Source: Pseudomonas fluorescens (GTDB taxonomy: Bacteria; Pseudomonadota; Gammaproteobacteria; Pseudomonadales; Pseudomonadaceae). Taken from it: a stretch of 64,000 bases of DNA. Position 1 is the stretch's first letter. Each line of letters begins with the position of its first letter. The stretch spans positions 62,001-126,000 of the forward strand of contig NZ_CABVHU010000007.1 in the NCBI RefSeq assembly GCF_902497855.1. Direction: 5' to 3'. Position numbers and translations under genes: made by a program. Positions 1 through 8,030 of this stretch are shown here, one piece after another. Under the pieces are notes generated by a model that made no database searches, had not been told where the DNA came from, and saw only the letters and a list, made by a program, of their open reading frames with translations.

Positions 1-329
1 AGGTAACCGGCAATCATCACAGTAAACAGACTGAGGTAGAGGAACCCATGGCCGAAGCTGGCGCCAATGCGCGTCATGCGGCTGTAGCTTTGCAATACCG
101 GCGGCGGTGGGCTGATAAAGCGCCACAGCACCCGAAGCAGCATCACGGCCAACAGCACCAGGCCAATGCTCTTGTGCAGGTCCGGCGCATCTTTGCGCCA
201 GGTGTCATAGTAGTCGAGACCGACCATCCACAAGCCCATCGCAAACAGACCGAAGACGGCCAGCGCCACTGCCCAGTGCATGAAGATGCTGATCCAACCG
301 TAGCGCGAAGACGAATTACGTAGCTGCAT
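1..329 (-). CDS. Cytochrome b561 family protein (partial, C-terminus outside window)
   Basis: A di-heme membrane cytochrome of the prokaryotic b561 type that probably passes electrons between the quinone pool and a periplasmic partner. About 109 residues are visible, starting MQLRNSSSRYGWISIFMHWA, and the frame runs off the left edge with no stop. The His in FMHWAVA (residue 18) and the His in DLHKSIG (residue 52) sit at the usual heme-ligand places, and the segments around residues 13-37 and 52-72 are hydrophobic enough to span the membrane. The family is usually about 180 residues, so roughly 70 residues are missing. Whether a YceI-like partner follows cannot be seen. Confidence 0.85.
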   Translation of the reverse strand, partial: MQLRNSSSRYGWISIFMHWAVALAVFGLFAMGLWMVGLDYYDTWRKDAPDLHKSIGLVLLAVMLLRVLWRFISPPPPVLQSYSRMTRIGASFGHGFLYLSLFTVMIAGY

Positions 330-623
330 TGCCCAAATCCTGTGAGAACTGCGATCAAGACTATCGAGTTATCTATCGATTTAAAGCGGAAAATTTCGCT
401 TTGAAATATCGAGAAATACGATGAAGAGTATGAAACAGGTGAATTAAGGAGGGATTAAAGGCGAATTTGTGGCCGGATGTTAGCGCTAGTCGAGGAAAAA
501 CCTGGTGTTCGGAAAGCCCCTTCGCCGGCTTGCCGACGAAAGTGATAGTCGGGCAAAAAAAGCGCGGCCGATGACTCGCACCTTTGTTCACTCCAAAGCC
601 TTACTGCGCCATGGCCTCAGCGG
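330..623. other. Intergenic stretch without a convincing gene
   Basis: Between the cytochrome b561 start and the small lipoprotein stop there are 294 bases. The part at 360-460 is AT-rich and would be the promoter side of the cytochrome gene. The part at 505-560 looks like a decayed REP palindrome (CCCCTTCGCCGGCTTGCCGACGAAAG). No reading frame here has both a ribosome binding site and recognisable content. Confidence 0.4.
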
Positions 624-782
624 CTAATTATGGAAGACTGAAGGGGGCTGCAAGCAATCATGGTGGTACGGATCTATCTGGCATTTGTGGGCTAGTTCAG
701 TGCCATGATTTGTTGTCATTGGACGACCATCTACACAGCCAGATACGGCTATCAATATTATTATTGCCGCCAGTGCTTTCAT
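624..782 (-). CDS. Small putative lipoprotein (52 aa), unknown function
   Basis: A short reading frame beginning MKALAAIIILIAVSGC. Residues 1-15 form a compact signal peptide and the AVSGC stretch is a good lipobox, so Cys16 would be the lipidated first residue of a mature peptide of about 37 residues. That peptide contains three Cys in all and several His (CQIDPYHHDC). The chosen ATG at 782 has GGAG six to seven bases upstream, while a longer reading from 809 would place extra residues before the signal peptide. The gene stands alone, with no partner on either side. It resembles the many tiny Pseudomonas lipoproteins that are rarely annotated. I do not recognise the family and no function is proposed. 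Confidence 0.6.
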   Translation of the reverse strand: MKALAAIIILIAVSGCVDGRPMTTNHGTELAHKCQIDPYHHDCLQPPSVFHN

Positions 783-965
783 AATGCTCTCCAGTGTTTT
801 GAAGAACATAGAATTTAAGGTCAGGCGCTATCTATCATTTCGATCTGATTCCTATGTGGGAAGCATCCGATATATCGCTGAGGCATGTAGGACCTGGATC
901 GTGGATTGTGCGACTCCTGGGCGCCGCGCAGGCAAAGCCGGACGTTACATGCTTGATAAATGAGC

Positions 966-999
966 AAAAAAAAGCGCGGCCCTAGAGCCGCGCTTTTTT
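966..999 (-). terminator. Rho-independent terminator (bidirectional) of the amine oxidase gene
   Basis: A 7-bp perfect stem GCGCGGC/GCCGCGC with a CCTAGA loop is flanked by a run of A on one side and a run of T on the other. It therefore reads as an intrinsic terminator in both directions. It lies 11 bases beyond the stop of the amine oxidase gene. Confidence 0.88.
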
Positions 1000-1010
1000 A
1001 CGCCTGAACG

Positions 1011-2774
1011 TTACTGAGCCTTGGTCTCAGTGGTCGCCGCCGGTTTGGCCGCTGGCTTCTTCGCCAATTCAGCCTTTTTCGTCGGTGCCTTGGCCGGGGC
1101 TTTTTTCGCCTCGGTTTTGGCTGCCGGTTTCTTCACCGGCGCCTTGGCCGGCGCTTTTTTAGCCGGTTCGGCCTTCACCGGTGCCGCTGGTTTTGGTGCT
1201 TCAACCGCAGCAGGCGCAGGGGTCGGTGCTGGCGTTGGAGCCGGGGCCGGAGCAACCGGAGCTACTGGCTCTGGCGCCTTGACCGGTGCTGGCTTGTCAT
1301 CCGAACCACCAAACAGGTTACTGAAAAAGTTGCCTTTCTTCGCCGCCACTGCACCAGCCGCCACAGCAGTCGCTGCCGGAACAACCTTCGCCGGCTCGAA
1401 GGATTTGCCCGCCGCCAGGTCTTCAACCTGGCTGGCCGCACGCTGACCCGTGCGCAAGGCACCTTCCAGGGTGCCCGGGTACAAGGTGTCCGTGTGTTCA
1501 CCAGCGAAAGCTACACGCTGAATTGGACGCTCCCACAGGCGCCAGTACTTGCTGATCTGCCCCGGACCGAAAGCCAGGTAAGCGCCGCCCATTGACGGGT
1601 CGGTGCTGTAGCGGCGGATTTCATAACCGGTGAACGAACCGCGCGCCTGTGGGTAAAAAGCATGCAGGCGGATCAATACCTGATCGGCCATCTGCTTGTC
1701 GCCGAAGGCCTGCATGACGCGAGCGTTGTCGCCGGACAGGTTGATCACCACGTTGGCGCCACCCTTCAGCGCCGGCTCGACCCACAACATGCCCAGACCG
1801 GTGTTGCTATAGATTTCGCCGGACATGCGCGCCTTGCTTTCCCACACCGGCGTCTTGAACTTGAGCAGGATCTGGTCGCGCCAGCCGTAGTTGGTGCCTT
1901 TGATCGCGGCCAGGTGCTGGGCATCCAGCGCCGGGGTCATCTGGATCTTGTTCAGTGCGCGCAACGGCACGGCCACGACGACGTAGTCGGCTTGATAACC
2001 GACGCTGCCGACTTTGACGGTCACGCCGTCCTTGTCCTGGATAATGGCCGAGACCGGGGCGCTGGTCTTGATGGTTTTCAGTTGTTTGACAAAGGCCTGG
2101 GCCAATACCGGGCTGCCGCCGAGCAGGCGCGAGGCGCGCAGGTCACGGTCGGAGACGCCACGGTACACTCGGCTCTGCTGGGCGAAGTACAGCAGCGACA
2201 GGCGTGAAGGTTCGTCATAGCGGGTGCGGATCTGTTGGTTCACCAGCTGACGGGCGGTCGCTGGCAACGTCAGTCGGTCGAGCCAGTTGGAGACGTTGAT
2301 CTGATCCAGGGCATGCAGTGTGCTGTTTGCCGCCGGATTCAGCGGATCTTCGATCGAACGCGCCAGATCGTCCAGGGTCTTCTCGTAGCGTTTGAGCGCT
2401 TCGGCGGTGGTCGGGTCCTTGGTGGCCAGATCGGCCGCGGTGTAATACACACCGTCGATCAGGTAACCCGGCGTGCGCACGAACTCAGGGGCCGGCGTGG
2501 TGCCCAGCTTGAAGGTCGAGACGTATTTGTTCAGTACCGGCTGAGTCTTGTCGTTGCCGATCCACTCGCTGGTGGCCATGCCGGAGCGGCCGCCCAGGCT
2601 CGGCTTGGCTTCCAGCAACGTGACCTGCCAGCCTTTGTTCTGCAGCTCATACGCGGCCGTGAGGCCCGACAGGCCGCCGCCGATCACGATCGCCGTTTTA
2701 TCCTTGGCCAGCGCGGACACGCTGAACAGCCCCAACATCACCAGCGCACAGGCGCGCAGCCAACCAGCAGACAT
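1011..2774 (-). CDS. Exported FAD-dependent amine oxidase-like protein with Lys/Ala/Pro-rich C-tail
   Basis: A flavin monoamine oxidase family protein of 587 residues. Residues 1-23 look like a Sec signal peptide ending SALA. The dinucleotide-binding motif GGGLSGLTAAYEL follows at about residues 32-44, with the acidic residue of TLLEA after it. Near residue 440 the motif AFAGEHTDTLYPGTLEGA matches the FAD-contacting C-terminal part of the family. From about residue 480 the chain turns into a low-complexity tail of PAP, PAK and AKKAPAK repeats, very basic and histone H1-like, which is not part of the oxidase fold. The substrate is unknown. A Tat signal is not obvious, although secreted FAD enzymes often use Tat, so the route of export is uncertain. 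The gene is monocistronic, with a strong terminator behind it. Confidence 0.8.
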   Translation of the reverse strand: MSAGWLRACALVMLGLFSVSALAKDKTAIVIGGGLSGLTAAYELQNKGWQVTLLEAKPSLGGRSGMATSEWIGNDKTQPVLNKYVSTFKLGTTPAPEFVRTPGYLIDGVYYTAADLATKDPTTAEALKRYEKTLDDLARSIEDPLNPAANSTLHALDQINVSNWLDRLTLPATARQLVNQQIRTRYDEPSRLSLLYFAQQSRVYRGVSDRDLRASRLLGGSPVLAQAFVKQLKTIKTSAPVSAIIQDKDGVTVKVGSVGYQADYVVVAVPLRALNKIQMTPALDAQHLAAIKGTNYGWRDQILLKFKTPVWESKARMSGEIYSNTGLGMLWVEPALKGGANVVINLSGDNARVMQAFGDKQMADQVLIRLHAFYPQARGSFTGYEIRRYSTDPSMGGAYLAFGPGQISKYWRLWERPIQRVAFAGEHTDTLYPGTLEGALRTGQRAASQVEDLAAGKSFEPAKVVPAATAVAAGAVAAKKGNFFSNLFGGSDDKPAPVKAPEPVAPVAPAPAPTPAPTPAPAAVEAPKPAAPVKAEPAKKAPAKAPVKKPAAKTEAKKAPAKAPTKKAELAKKPAAKPAATTETKAQ

Positions 2775-2996
2775 TCAGAGAACTCCGGAAATATATGAGG
2801 AAATAGCGGTTTTACGAGTCAGGCGACCCAAAGAACCGCGAAGAATACGTCAGCCATCAAAACGCCGCCACTGACGTCTACCGTCCTATACAAAGTAGCT
2901 CAAACCACACAATGGGTTGTCCCCGTGACGCGCATTGCATAGGCTTGCCCGATTGTTTGCCCGCGCCTGTCGCGAGCCGCCTCGAGGAGACTGAAC

Positions 2997-4403
2997 ATGG
3001 GCTTGAATAATCAGTGGATGCAACGCGATCTCGCCGTGTTGTGGCATCCCTGCACCCAGATGAAAGACCACGAACAGCTGCCGCTGATCCCGATCAAGCG
3101 CGGTGAAGGCGTGTGGCTGGAAGATTTCGAAGGCAAACGCTACCTGGACGCCGTCAGTTCCTGGTGGGTCAACGTGTTCGGCCATGCCAACCCGCGGATC
3201 AACCAGCGCATCAAGGATCAGGTCGATCAGCTGGAACACGTGATCCTCGCCGGTTTCAGCCATCAGCCCGTGATCGAGCTGTCCGAGCGCCTGGTGAAGA
3301 TGACGCCAGAGGGCCTGACCCGGTGTTTCTACGCCGATAACGGCTCGTCCTGCATCGAAGTCGCGCTGAAAATGAGCTTTCACTACTGGCTCAACCGCGG
3401 CGCGCCTGCCAAGAAGCGCTTTGTCACCCTGACCAACAGCTACCACGGCGAAACCATGGCGGCGATGTCGGTGGGCGATGTGCCGCTGTTCACTGAAACC
3501 TACAAGGCCTTGCTGCTGGACACCATCAAAGTGCCGAGCCCGGATTGCTACCTGCGCCCCGAAGGCGTGAGCTGGGAAGAACACTCTCGCACTATGTTCG
3601 CCGCCATGGAACAAACCCTGGCCGAGCACCACGATACCGTGGCTGCGGTGATCGTCGAGCCGCTGATCCAGGGCGCCGGCGGCATGCGCATGTACCATCC
3701 GGTGTACCTCAAGTTGCTGCGCGAAGCCTGCGATCGCTATGGCGTGCACCTGATCCACGACGAAATCGCCGTCGGCTTCGGCCGCACCGGGACGATGTTC
3801 GCCTGCGAACAGGCCGGCATTCGCCCGGACTTCCTGTGCCTGTCCAAGGCCCTGACCGGCGGTTACCTGCCGCTGGCAGCCTGCGTGACCACCGAAGATG
3901 TCTACAGCGCGTTCTACGACGACTACCCGACCCTGCGCGCCTTCCTGCATTCCCACAGCTACACCGGCAATCCCCTGGCTTGCGCGGCGGCATTGGCGAC
4001 GCTGGATATCTTCGAAGAAGACAACGTCATCGAGAACAACAAGGCCCTGGCCCGGCGCATGGCGTCCGCCACCGCGCACCTGGCCGATCACCCAAACGTC
4101 TCGGAAGTGCGCCAGACCGGCATGGTGCTGGCGATCGAGATGGTCAAGGACAAGGCCACCAAGGAAGCTTATCCGTGGCAGGAACGTCGCGGTTTGAAGG
4201 TGTTCCAGCACGCGCTGGAGCGTGGTGCTTTACTTCGTCCATTAGGCAGCGTGGTGTATTTCCTGCCGCCGTATGTGATCACCCCGGAGCAGATCGATTT
4301 TCTGGCTGAAGTGGCCAGTGAAGGGATCGACATCGCTACCCGTGACAGCGTCAGCGTTTCGGTGCCGAAGGACTTTCATCCGGGTTTCCGTGATCCGGGT
4401 TGA
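2997..4403 (+). CDS. bioA: Adenosylmethionine-8-amino-7-oxononanoate aminotransferase (biotin synthesis)
   Basis: This PLP enzyme converts 7-keto-8-aminopelargonate to 7,8-diaminopelargonate with S-adenosylmethionine as amino donor, the second-last step but one of biotin synthesis. It has 468 residues, somewhat longer than the E. coli enzyme. Recognisable blocks are WHPCTQM near the N-terminus, SSWWVN, YADNGSSCIEVALKM, the region HDEIAVGFGRTG, and LSKALTGGYLPLAA with the PLP-binding Lys at about residue 284. The ATG has GAGGAG a few bases upstream. It stands apart from the other bio genes, as is usual in Pseudomonas, and precedes rsmE without being close enough to be clearly cotranscribed. 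The 222 bases upstream show no clear operator to me. Confidence 0.93.
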   Translation: MGLNNQWMQRDLAVLWHPCTQMKDHEQLPLIPIKRGEGVWLEDFEGKRYLDAVSSWWVNVFGHANPRINQRIKDQVDQLEHVILAGFSHQPVIELSERLVKMTPEGLTRCFYADNGSSCIEVALKMSFHYWLNRGAPAKKRFVTLTNSYHGETMAAMSVGDVPLFTETYKALLLDTIKVPSPDCYLRPEGVSWEEHSRTMFAAMEQTLAEHHDTVAAVIVEPLIQGAGGMRMYHPVYLKLLREACDRYGVHLIHDEIAVGFGRTGTMFACEQAGIRPDFLCLSKALTGGYLPLAACVTTEDVYSAFYDDYPTLRAFLHSHSYTGNPLACAAALATLDIFEEDNVIENNKALARRMASATAHLADHPNVSEVRQTGMVLAIEMVKDKATKEAYPWQERRGLKVFQHALERGALLRPLGSVVYFLPPYVITPEQIDFLAEVASEGIDIATRDSVSVSVPKDFHPGFRDPG

Positions 4404-4414
4404 TTGAATAGCGC

Positions 4415-4517
4415 TCGTTCCCACGCTCTGCGTGGGAATGCAGCCGGGGACGCTCTGCGTCCCAAAAAGCGGACGCGGAGCGTCCGGTGAGGCATTCCCA
4501 CGCAGAGCGTGGGAACG
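4415..4517. repeat. Long imperfect inverted repeat (GTTCCCACGC family)
   Basis: The outer arms CGTTCCCACGCTCTGCGTGG and the matching reverse complement at the right end enclose inner palindromes (GGGACGCTCTGCGTCCC and GGACGCGGAGCGTCC). Each arm is itself palindromic. This is a dispersed Pseudomonas intergenic repeat, distinct in sequence from the GTAGGAGC REP class found elsewhere in the window. Transcribed, it would give a very stable hairpin between bioA and rsmE. Confidence 0.8.
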
Positions 4518-4538
4518 ATCAAATTAAAGAGAACCCGC

Positions 4539-5258
4539 ATGAGACTGTCCCGCTTCTTTATCGACGCCCCTCTGAGCACCGGCGAGCACGAACTGCCCGA
4601 AGCCCAGGCCCATTACATCAGCCGCGTGCTACGCATGGCCGAGGGCGATGCGTTGCAACTGTTCGACGGCTCGGGCCACGAATTTCGCGCCACACTGGTA
4701 GACGTCGGCAAGAAGCGCGTCGTGGTGCAGATCGATGAAAGCTTCGCCGGGCAAGTCGAGTCGCCGCTGCAGATCCATCTCGGCCAGGGCCTGTCCCGTG
4801 GCGAGCGGATGGACTGGGCGATCCAGAAAGCCACCGAACTGGGCGTGACAGAAATCACCCCGATCTTCAGCGACCGCTGCGAAGTCCGCCTCAAGGACGA
4901 ACGCGCCGACAAGCGTTTGTTGCACTGGCGTCAGGTAGCGATCAGCGCTTGCGAGCAGTGCGGACGGTCACGGGTGCCGGTGATTCACCCGCCGCTGCTG
5001 TTGGCCGATTGGTTGAAGCAGACTCAAGCAGAGTTGAAGCTGGTGCTGCATCCGGTGGCCGAGCCGCTGGTGAGTCATGCGAAGCCTGGGACACTGGCGT
5101 TTTTGATCGGGCCGGAGGGTGGGTTGTCGGATGCCGAGGTCGATCAGGCGCAGTCTGCCGGGTTTCATGCCGCCCGACTCGGCCCTCGGGTGTTGCGCAC
5201 AGAGACCGCGCCGGTGGTGGCATTGGCGGTGGCCCAGCAGCTTTGGGGGGACTTTTAA
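4539..5258 (+). CDS. rsmE: 16S rRNA (uracil(1498)-N(3))-methyltransferase
   Basis: A SPOUT-class methyltransferase that makes m3U1498 in 16S rRNA. It has 239 residues, the usual length. The N-terminal PUA-like part begins MRLSRFFIDAPL. The C-terminal knot is clear in FLIGPEGGLSDAEVD (about residues 185-200) and LGPRVLRTETA (about 210-220), which bind S-adenosylmethionine. The ATG at 4539 follows AAAGAGAA at good spacing. An in-frame ATG 30 bases earlier lies in repeat sequence and would add residues not seen in the family. It follows bioA, as I recall for P. aeruginosa. Confidence 0.93.
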   Translation: MRLSRFFIDAPLSTGEHELPEAQAHYISRVLRMAEGDALQLFDGSGHEFRATLVDVGKKRVVVQIDESFAGQVESPLQIHLGQGLSRGERMDWAIQKATELGVTEITPIFSDRCEVRLKDERADKRLLHWRQVAISACEQCGRSRVPVIHPPLLLADWLKQTQAELKLVLHPVAEPLVSHAKPGTLAFLIGPEGGLSDAEVDQAQSAGFHAARLGPRVLRTETAPVVALAVAQQLWGDF

Positions 5259-5271
5259 GACGCCACATAAC

Positions 5272-5362
5272 CTGTAGGAGCGAGGCTTGCCCGCGAAGGC
5301 CGCACCGCGGTTTTACAGAATCACCGCGGCGCGGCCTTCGCGGGCAAGCCTCGCTCCTACAG
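5272..5362. repeat. REP doublet (inverted pair)
   Basis: Two REP units, CTGTAGGAGCGAGGCTTGCC and its reverse complement, form a nearly perfect inverted pair around an ACCGCGG-rich centre. Its right end overlaps the last codons of the hemolysin III gene and supplies that gene's TAG stop. It lies between two converging genes and could stop transcription from both sides. Confidence 0.92.
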
Positions 5363-5974
5363 GACATAAAACATAATCGCCACAAAGTGCAGCAAACTCC
5401 CGGCAATCACAAACAGATGCCAGATCCCGTGCGCATGCCGCAACCGGTGATCCAGGGCAAAAAAGACAATCCCCACGGTATACAGCACCCCGCCCGACGC
5501 CAGCCAGGCAAACCCGGTGCTGCCCAGCGCCGCGAGCAGGGGCTTGACCGCCACCAGCACGATCCAGCCCATCACCGCGTAAATCACGATCGACAGGATC
5601 CGCGCTTCGGAACGCGGCTTGATCTCTTGCAGGATGCCGATCAGCGCCAATCCCCAGACAATCCCGAACAGCGTCCAGCCCCAGGGCCCGCGCAATGTCA
5701 CCAGGCAGAACGGCGTGTAGCTGCCGGCGATCAGCAGGTAGATCGAAAAGTGATCGACCTTCTGCATGATCTCTTTCTTGCGCCCGCGCACGCTGTGGTA
5801 AACGGTCGACGCGCTGTAGAGCACCAGCAAGGTGAATCCGTAGATCGCCACGCTAACGATTTTCCACGGGCTGCCGTCCATGCCGGCGATCACCAGCATC
5901 CACACCACCCCGACGCACGCCGCTACCGCGCCGACCAAATGCGTCCAGGCGTTCAATCTTTCCCCGTGATACAT
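5357..5974 (-). CDS. Hemolysin III / PAQR family membrane protein
   Basis: A polytopic inner-membrane protein of 205 residues with about seven hydrophobic segments. Family marks are the start RLNAWTHLVGA, the stretch YHSVRGRKKEIMQKVDHFSIYLLIAGSY with conserved His and Asp, and GIWHLFVIAGSLLHF near the C-terminus. These polar residues are the metal site of PAQR proteins. Bacterial members (YqfA, TrhA) affect membrane lipid state; the name hemolysin is historical. The start at 5974 has GAGGTG eight bases upstream. The stop codon TAG is part of the neighbouring REP palindrome, so the last residues border directly on repeat DNA. Confidence 0.9.
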   Translation of the reverse strand: MYHGERLNAWTHLVGAVAACVGVVWMLVIAGMDGSPWKIVSVAIYGFTLLVLYSASTVYHSVRGRKKEIMQKVDHFSIYLLIAGSYTPFCLVTLRGPWGWTLFGIVWGLALIGILQEIKPRSEARILSIVIYAVMGWIVLVAVKPLLAALGSTGFAWLASGGVLYTVGIVFFALDHRLRHAHGIWHLFVIAGSLLHFVAIMFYVL

Positions 5975-6063
5975 GTGTTGCTCACCTCGAAATTAGTTGC
6001 AACATCGCGCAAGGCTCAGGCCTTGAGACTAAAAGCGCAATGTTTCAGCACGCAATCGCCCCG

Positions 6064-6146
6064 TGTAGGAGCCGGCTTGCTGGCGAAAGGACCTCGAGTC
6101 TTGTGGTGTTCTTCAGGACGCCTTCGCCGGCAAGCCGGCTCCTACA
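6064..6146. repeat. REP doublet upstream of mdcR
   Basis: An inverted pair of the GTAGGAGCCGGCTTGC type, about 60 bases before the mdcR start, in the gap between the divergent hemolysin III and mdcR genes. Each unit carries the GCCGGCTTGC core and the GCGAAGG end. Confidence 0.9.
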
Positions 6147-6208
6147 AAGGCCTGCGTGTCCCCTGGGAATTGGGCACAATCGAGCCATTCGAACAAGAGT
6201 CACGCCAC

Positions 6209-7123
6209 ATGCTGATCGACGAAGAGTTGACCCTGAAAAAGCTCGAGGTGTTCCTGGCCTTCATGCGTACCGGCAATCTGGCCCGGGCCGCCGCCGAATT
6301 GCAGACCAGCAACGTCAGCGTGCACCGGGCAATCCACTCCCTGGAAAGCGCCCTGCGTTGCCCGCTGTTCAAGCACGAAGGTCGCAACCTGACGCCGCTG
6401 GAAAGTGCTTATGTGCTGGAAGAACGGGCGCAGAAGCTGATTCAGGACGTGCTCGAAAGCGTGCGCCTGACCCGTGAAGCGGCCGGGTTCTCCGCAGAAC
6501 GCTTCAAGCTCGGCTCGCTGTATTCGCTGACGGTGAAAACCGTGCCGCAGCTGATCATGGGCCTGAAGATCCGGCGCAGCGAGCTCAACATCGACCTGAT
6601 CCTCGGCTCGAACTTCGACCTGCTGTACAAACTCAAGAACATGGAGGTCGACGCGATCCTGGTGTCCCTGGACGAGAGCATCAACGATCCGGATTGCGAG
6701 CAGATCCCGTTATTTTCCGACGATATTTTCCTTGCCACCCCGGCCGACTCGAAGTTCGCCCAACGAACCGAAGTGGACCTGGCCGAAGTGCGCGACGAGA
6801 CGTTCATTACCCTGACCCAGGGCTTCGCCACGCATCAGGACGGCAAGCGGGTGTTCCAGCAGGCGGGGTTCGAACCCAAGGTGGCGATGCAGGTCAACGA
6901 CATCTTCACCTTGCTGAGCATGGTCAGTTCGGGGGTGGGTTATGCGTTGTTGCCGGGGCGGATCGCGGCGGTGTATGAGAACCGGGTGAAGTTGATTCCG
7001 CTGCAGGAAAAGTATCGGTTGCAGCAGCACATCGGGGTGGTGTTTCTGAAGGCCAAGGAGAGGGATCCGAATCTGCTGGCGTTGTTGGCGGAGTGTCGGA
7101 TGTATGCCAATCGCCAGGCCTGA
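6209..7123 (+). CDS. mdcR: LysR-type regulator of malonate use
   Basis: A LysR-type transcription factor of 304 residues. The winged helix-turn-helix covers about residues 8-65 (LKKLEVFLAFMRTGNLARAA, then NVSVHRAIHSLESALRCPLF), and the rest is the two-lobed effector domain. It faces the malonate decarboxylase operon tail to tail, the usual mdcR position, so it probably activates mdc expression when malonate is present; that role is inferred from context. The ATG at 6209 follows a weak GAGT-type ribosome site. The same frame stays open far upstream only because REP DNA lacks stops. The effector cannot be read from the sequence. Confidence 0.87.
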   Translation: MLIDEELTLKKLEVFLAFMRTGNLARAAAELQTSNVSVHRAIHSLESALRCPLFKHEGRNLTPLESAYVLEERAQKLIQDVLESVRLTREAAGFSAERFKLGSLYSLTVKTVPQLIMGLKIRRSELNIDLILGSNFDLLYKLKNMEVDAILVSLDESINDPDCEQIPLFSDDIFLATPADSKFAQRTEVDLAEVRDETFITLTQGFATHQDGKRVFQQAGFEPKVAMQVNDIFTLLSMVSSGVGYALLPGRIAAVYENRVKLIPLQEKYRLQQHIGVVFLKAKERDPNLLALLAECRMYANRQA

Positions 7124-7135
7124 GACCCCGCCGCC

Positions 7136-7236
7136 CCCTTCGCGAGCAGGCTCGCTCCCACATTAGATCGCCATGTTGCTGAGGATGTGGGAATCACCAC
7201 ACATCCCCTGTGGGAGCGAGCCTGCTCGCGAAGGCG
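7136..7236. repeat. REP doublet of the TGTGGGAGCGAGCCTGCTCGCG class
   Basis: An inverted pair of the second REP class lies between the convergent stops of mdcR and madM. No separate intrinsic terminator is visible there, so the palindrome may serve as the transcription end for both. Confidence 0.9.
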
Positions 7237-7264
7237 TCGGTACAGGCAGCAACTATCTCGCGGG

Positions 7265-8029
7265 CTAGCCCATGATCCCGCGAACAATGAAGTACAACAA
7301 CGAAGGCCCAAGCAGACACCCAAGCCCGGTATGGAAGGTCGCGGTCAACGCGCCATAAGGCACCAACCGCCGATCCGTCGCCGCCAGCCCGGCCGTCACA
7401 CCACTGACAGTGCCCGCCAACCCGCCGAACACCATCGCCGAGCGCGGGTTATCCAGGCCCATCCAGCGCGCCGCCATCGGTGTGCCCACCATCACAAAAA
7501 TCGCCTTGATCAACCCGGTAGCAATCGATAGCGCCACCACATCCGAACTCGCGCCAATCGCCGCCCCCGTCACCGGCCCGACGATATAGGTCACCGCGCC
7601 AGCGCCGATGGTGGTCATGCTGATCGCATCGCGATAGCCGAACACCCAGGCAATGCTCGCCCCGACAATGAATGGCAGAATCGTGCCGAGCAGCAAGGCA
7701 ATGACACCGATCAACCCGGCTTTTTTCGCTTCGGTGGCCTGCACTTCAAAAGCCGTGGCCACGATCGCAAAGTCCCGCAGCATCGCACCGCCCATCAAAC
7801 CGATGCCGGAAAACAGGGTCAGATCCGCCAGACCTTTTTGCCCGCCCGTCATGGTGCCGCCGACCCAGGCCAGTACCAGCCCGATGACGATGGCAATCGC
7901 CGAACCATGGATGCGTCCGAACGTCAGTCGTTTGGACAACACGACCGACACCCACATGATCACGCCAACAAAGGCGAACGCTGTCACCAGACCGTTATGT
8001 TCCAGGCCTTTCTCGATGAGATCCCACAT
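7265..8029 (-). CDS. madM: Malonate transporter, MadM subunit
   Basis: The larger of the two membrane subunits of the MadLM malonate carrier, 254 residues, with about eight hydrophobic segments. Glycine-rich stretches such as GLVLAWVGGTMTGGQKG and GAGAVTYIVGPVTGAAIG fit the family. The start MWDLIEKG at 8029 lies one base after the madL stop and gives the usual length, whereas an earlier in-frame ATG would overlap madL by 26 bases. It is the last gene of the malonate operon. MadL and MadM work together to import malonate for the decarboxylase. Confidence 0.9.
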   Translation of the reverse strand: MWDLIEKGLEHNGLVTAFAFVGVIMWVSVVLSKRLTFGRIHGSAIAIVIGLVLAWVGGTMTGGQKGLADLTLFSGIGLMGGAMLRDFAIVATAFEVQATEAKKAGLIGVIALLLGTILPFIVGASIAWVFGYRDAISMTTIGAGAVTYIVGPVTGAAIGASSDVVALSIATGLIKAIFVMVGTPMAARWMGLDNPRSAMVFGGLAGTVSGVTAGLAATDRRLVPYGALTATFHTGLGCLLGPSLLYFIVRGIMG

Positions 8030-8030
8030 A

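Noticed and set aside
373..591. A 72-codon minus-strand frame in the first intergenic region
   Set aside because: It runs through a decayed REP sequence (GKPAKGLSEH is a typical REP translation) and has no ribosome site.
4949..6208. A long forward reading frame joined to the front of mdcR, giving an apparent 724-residue protein
   Set aside because: The upstream part runs antisense through the hemolysin III gene and through REP DNA, has no family features, and the LysR domain begins cleanly at the ATG at 6209.
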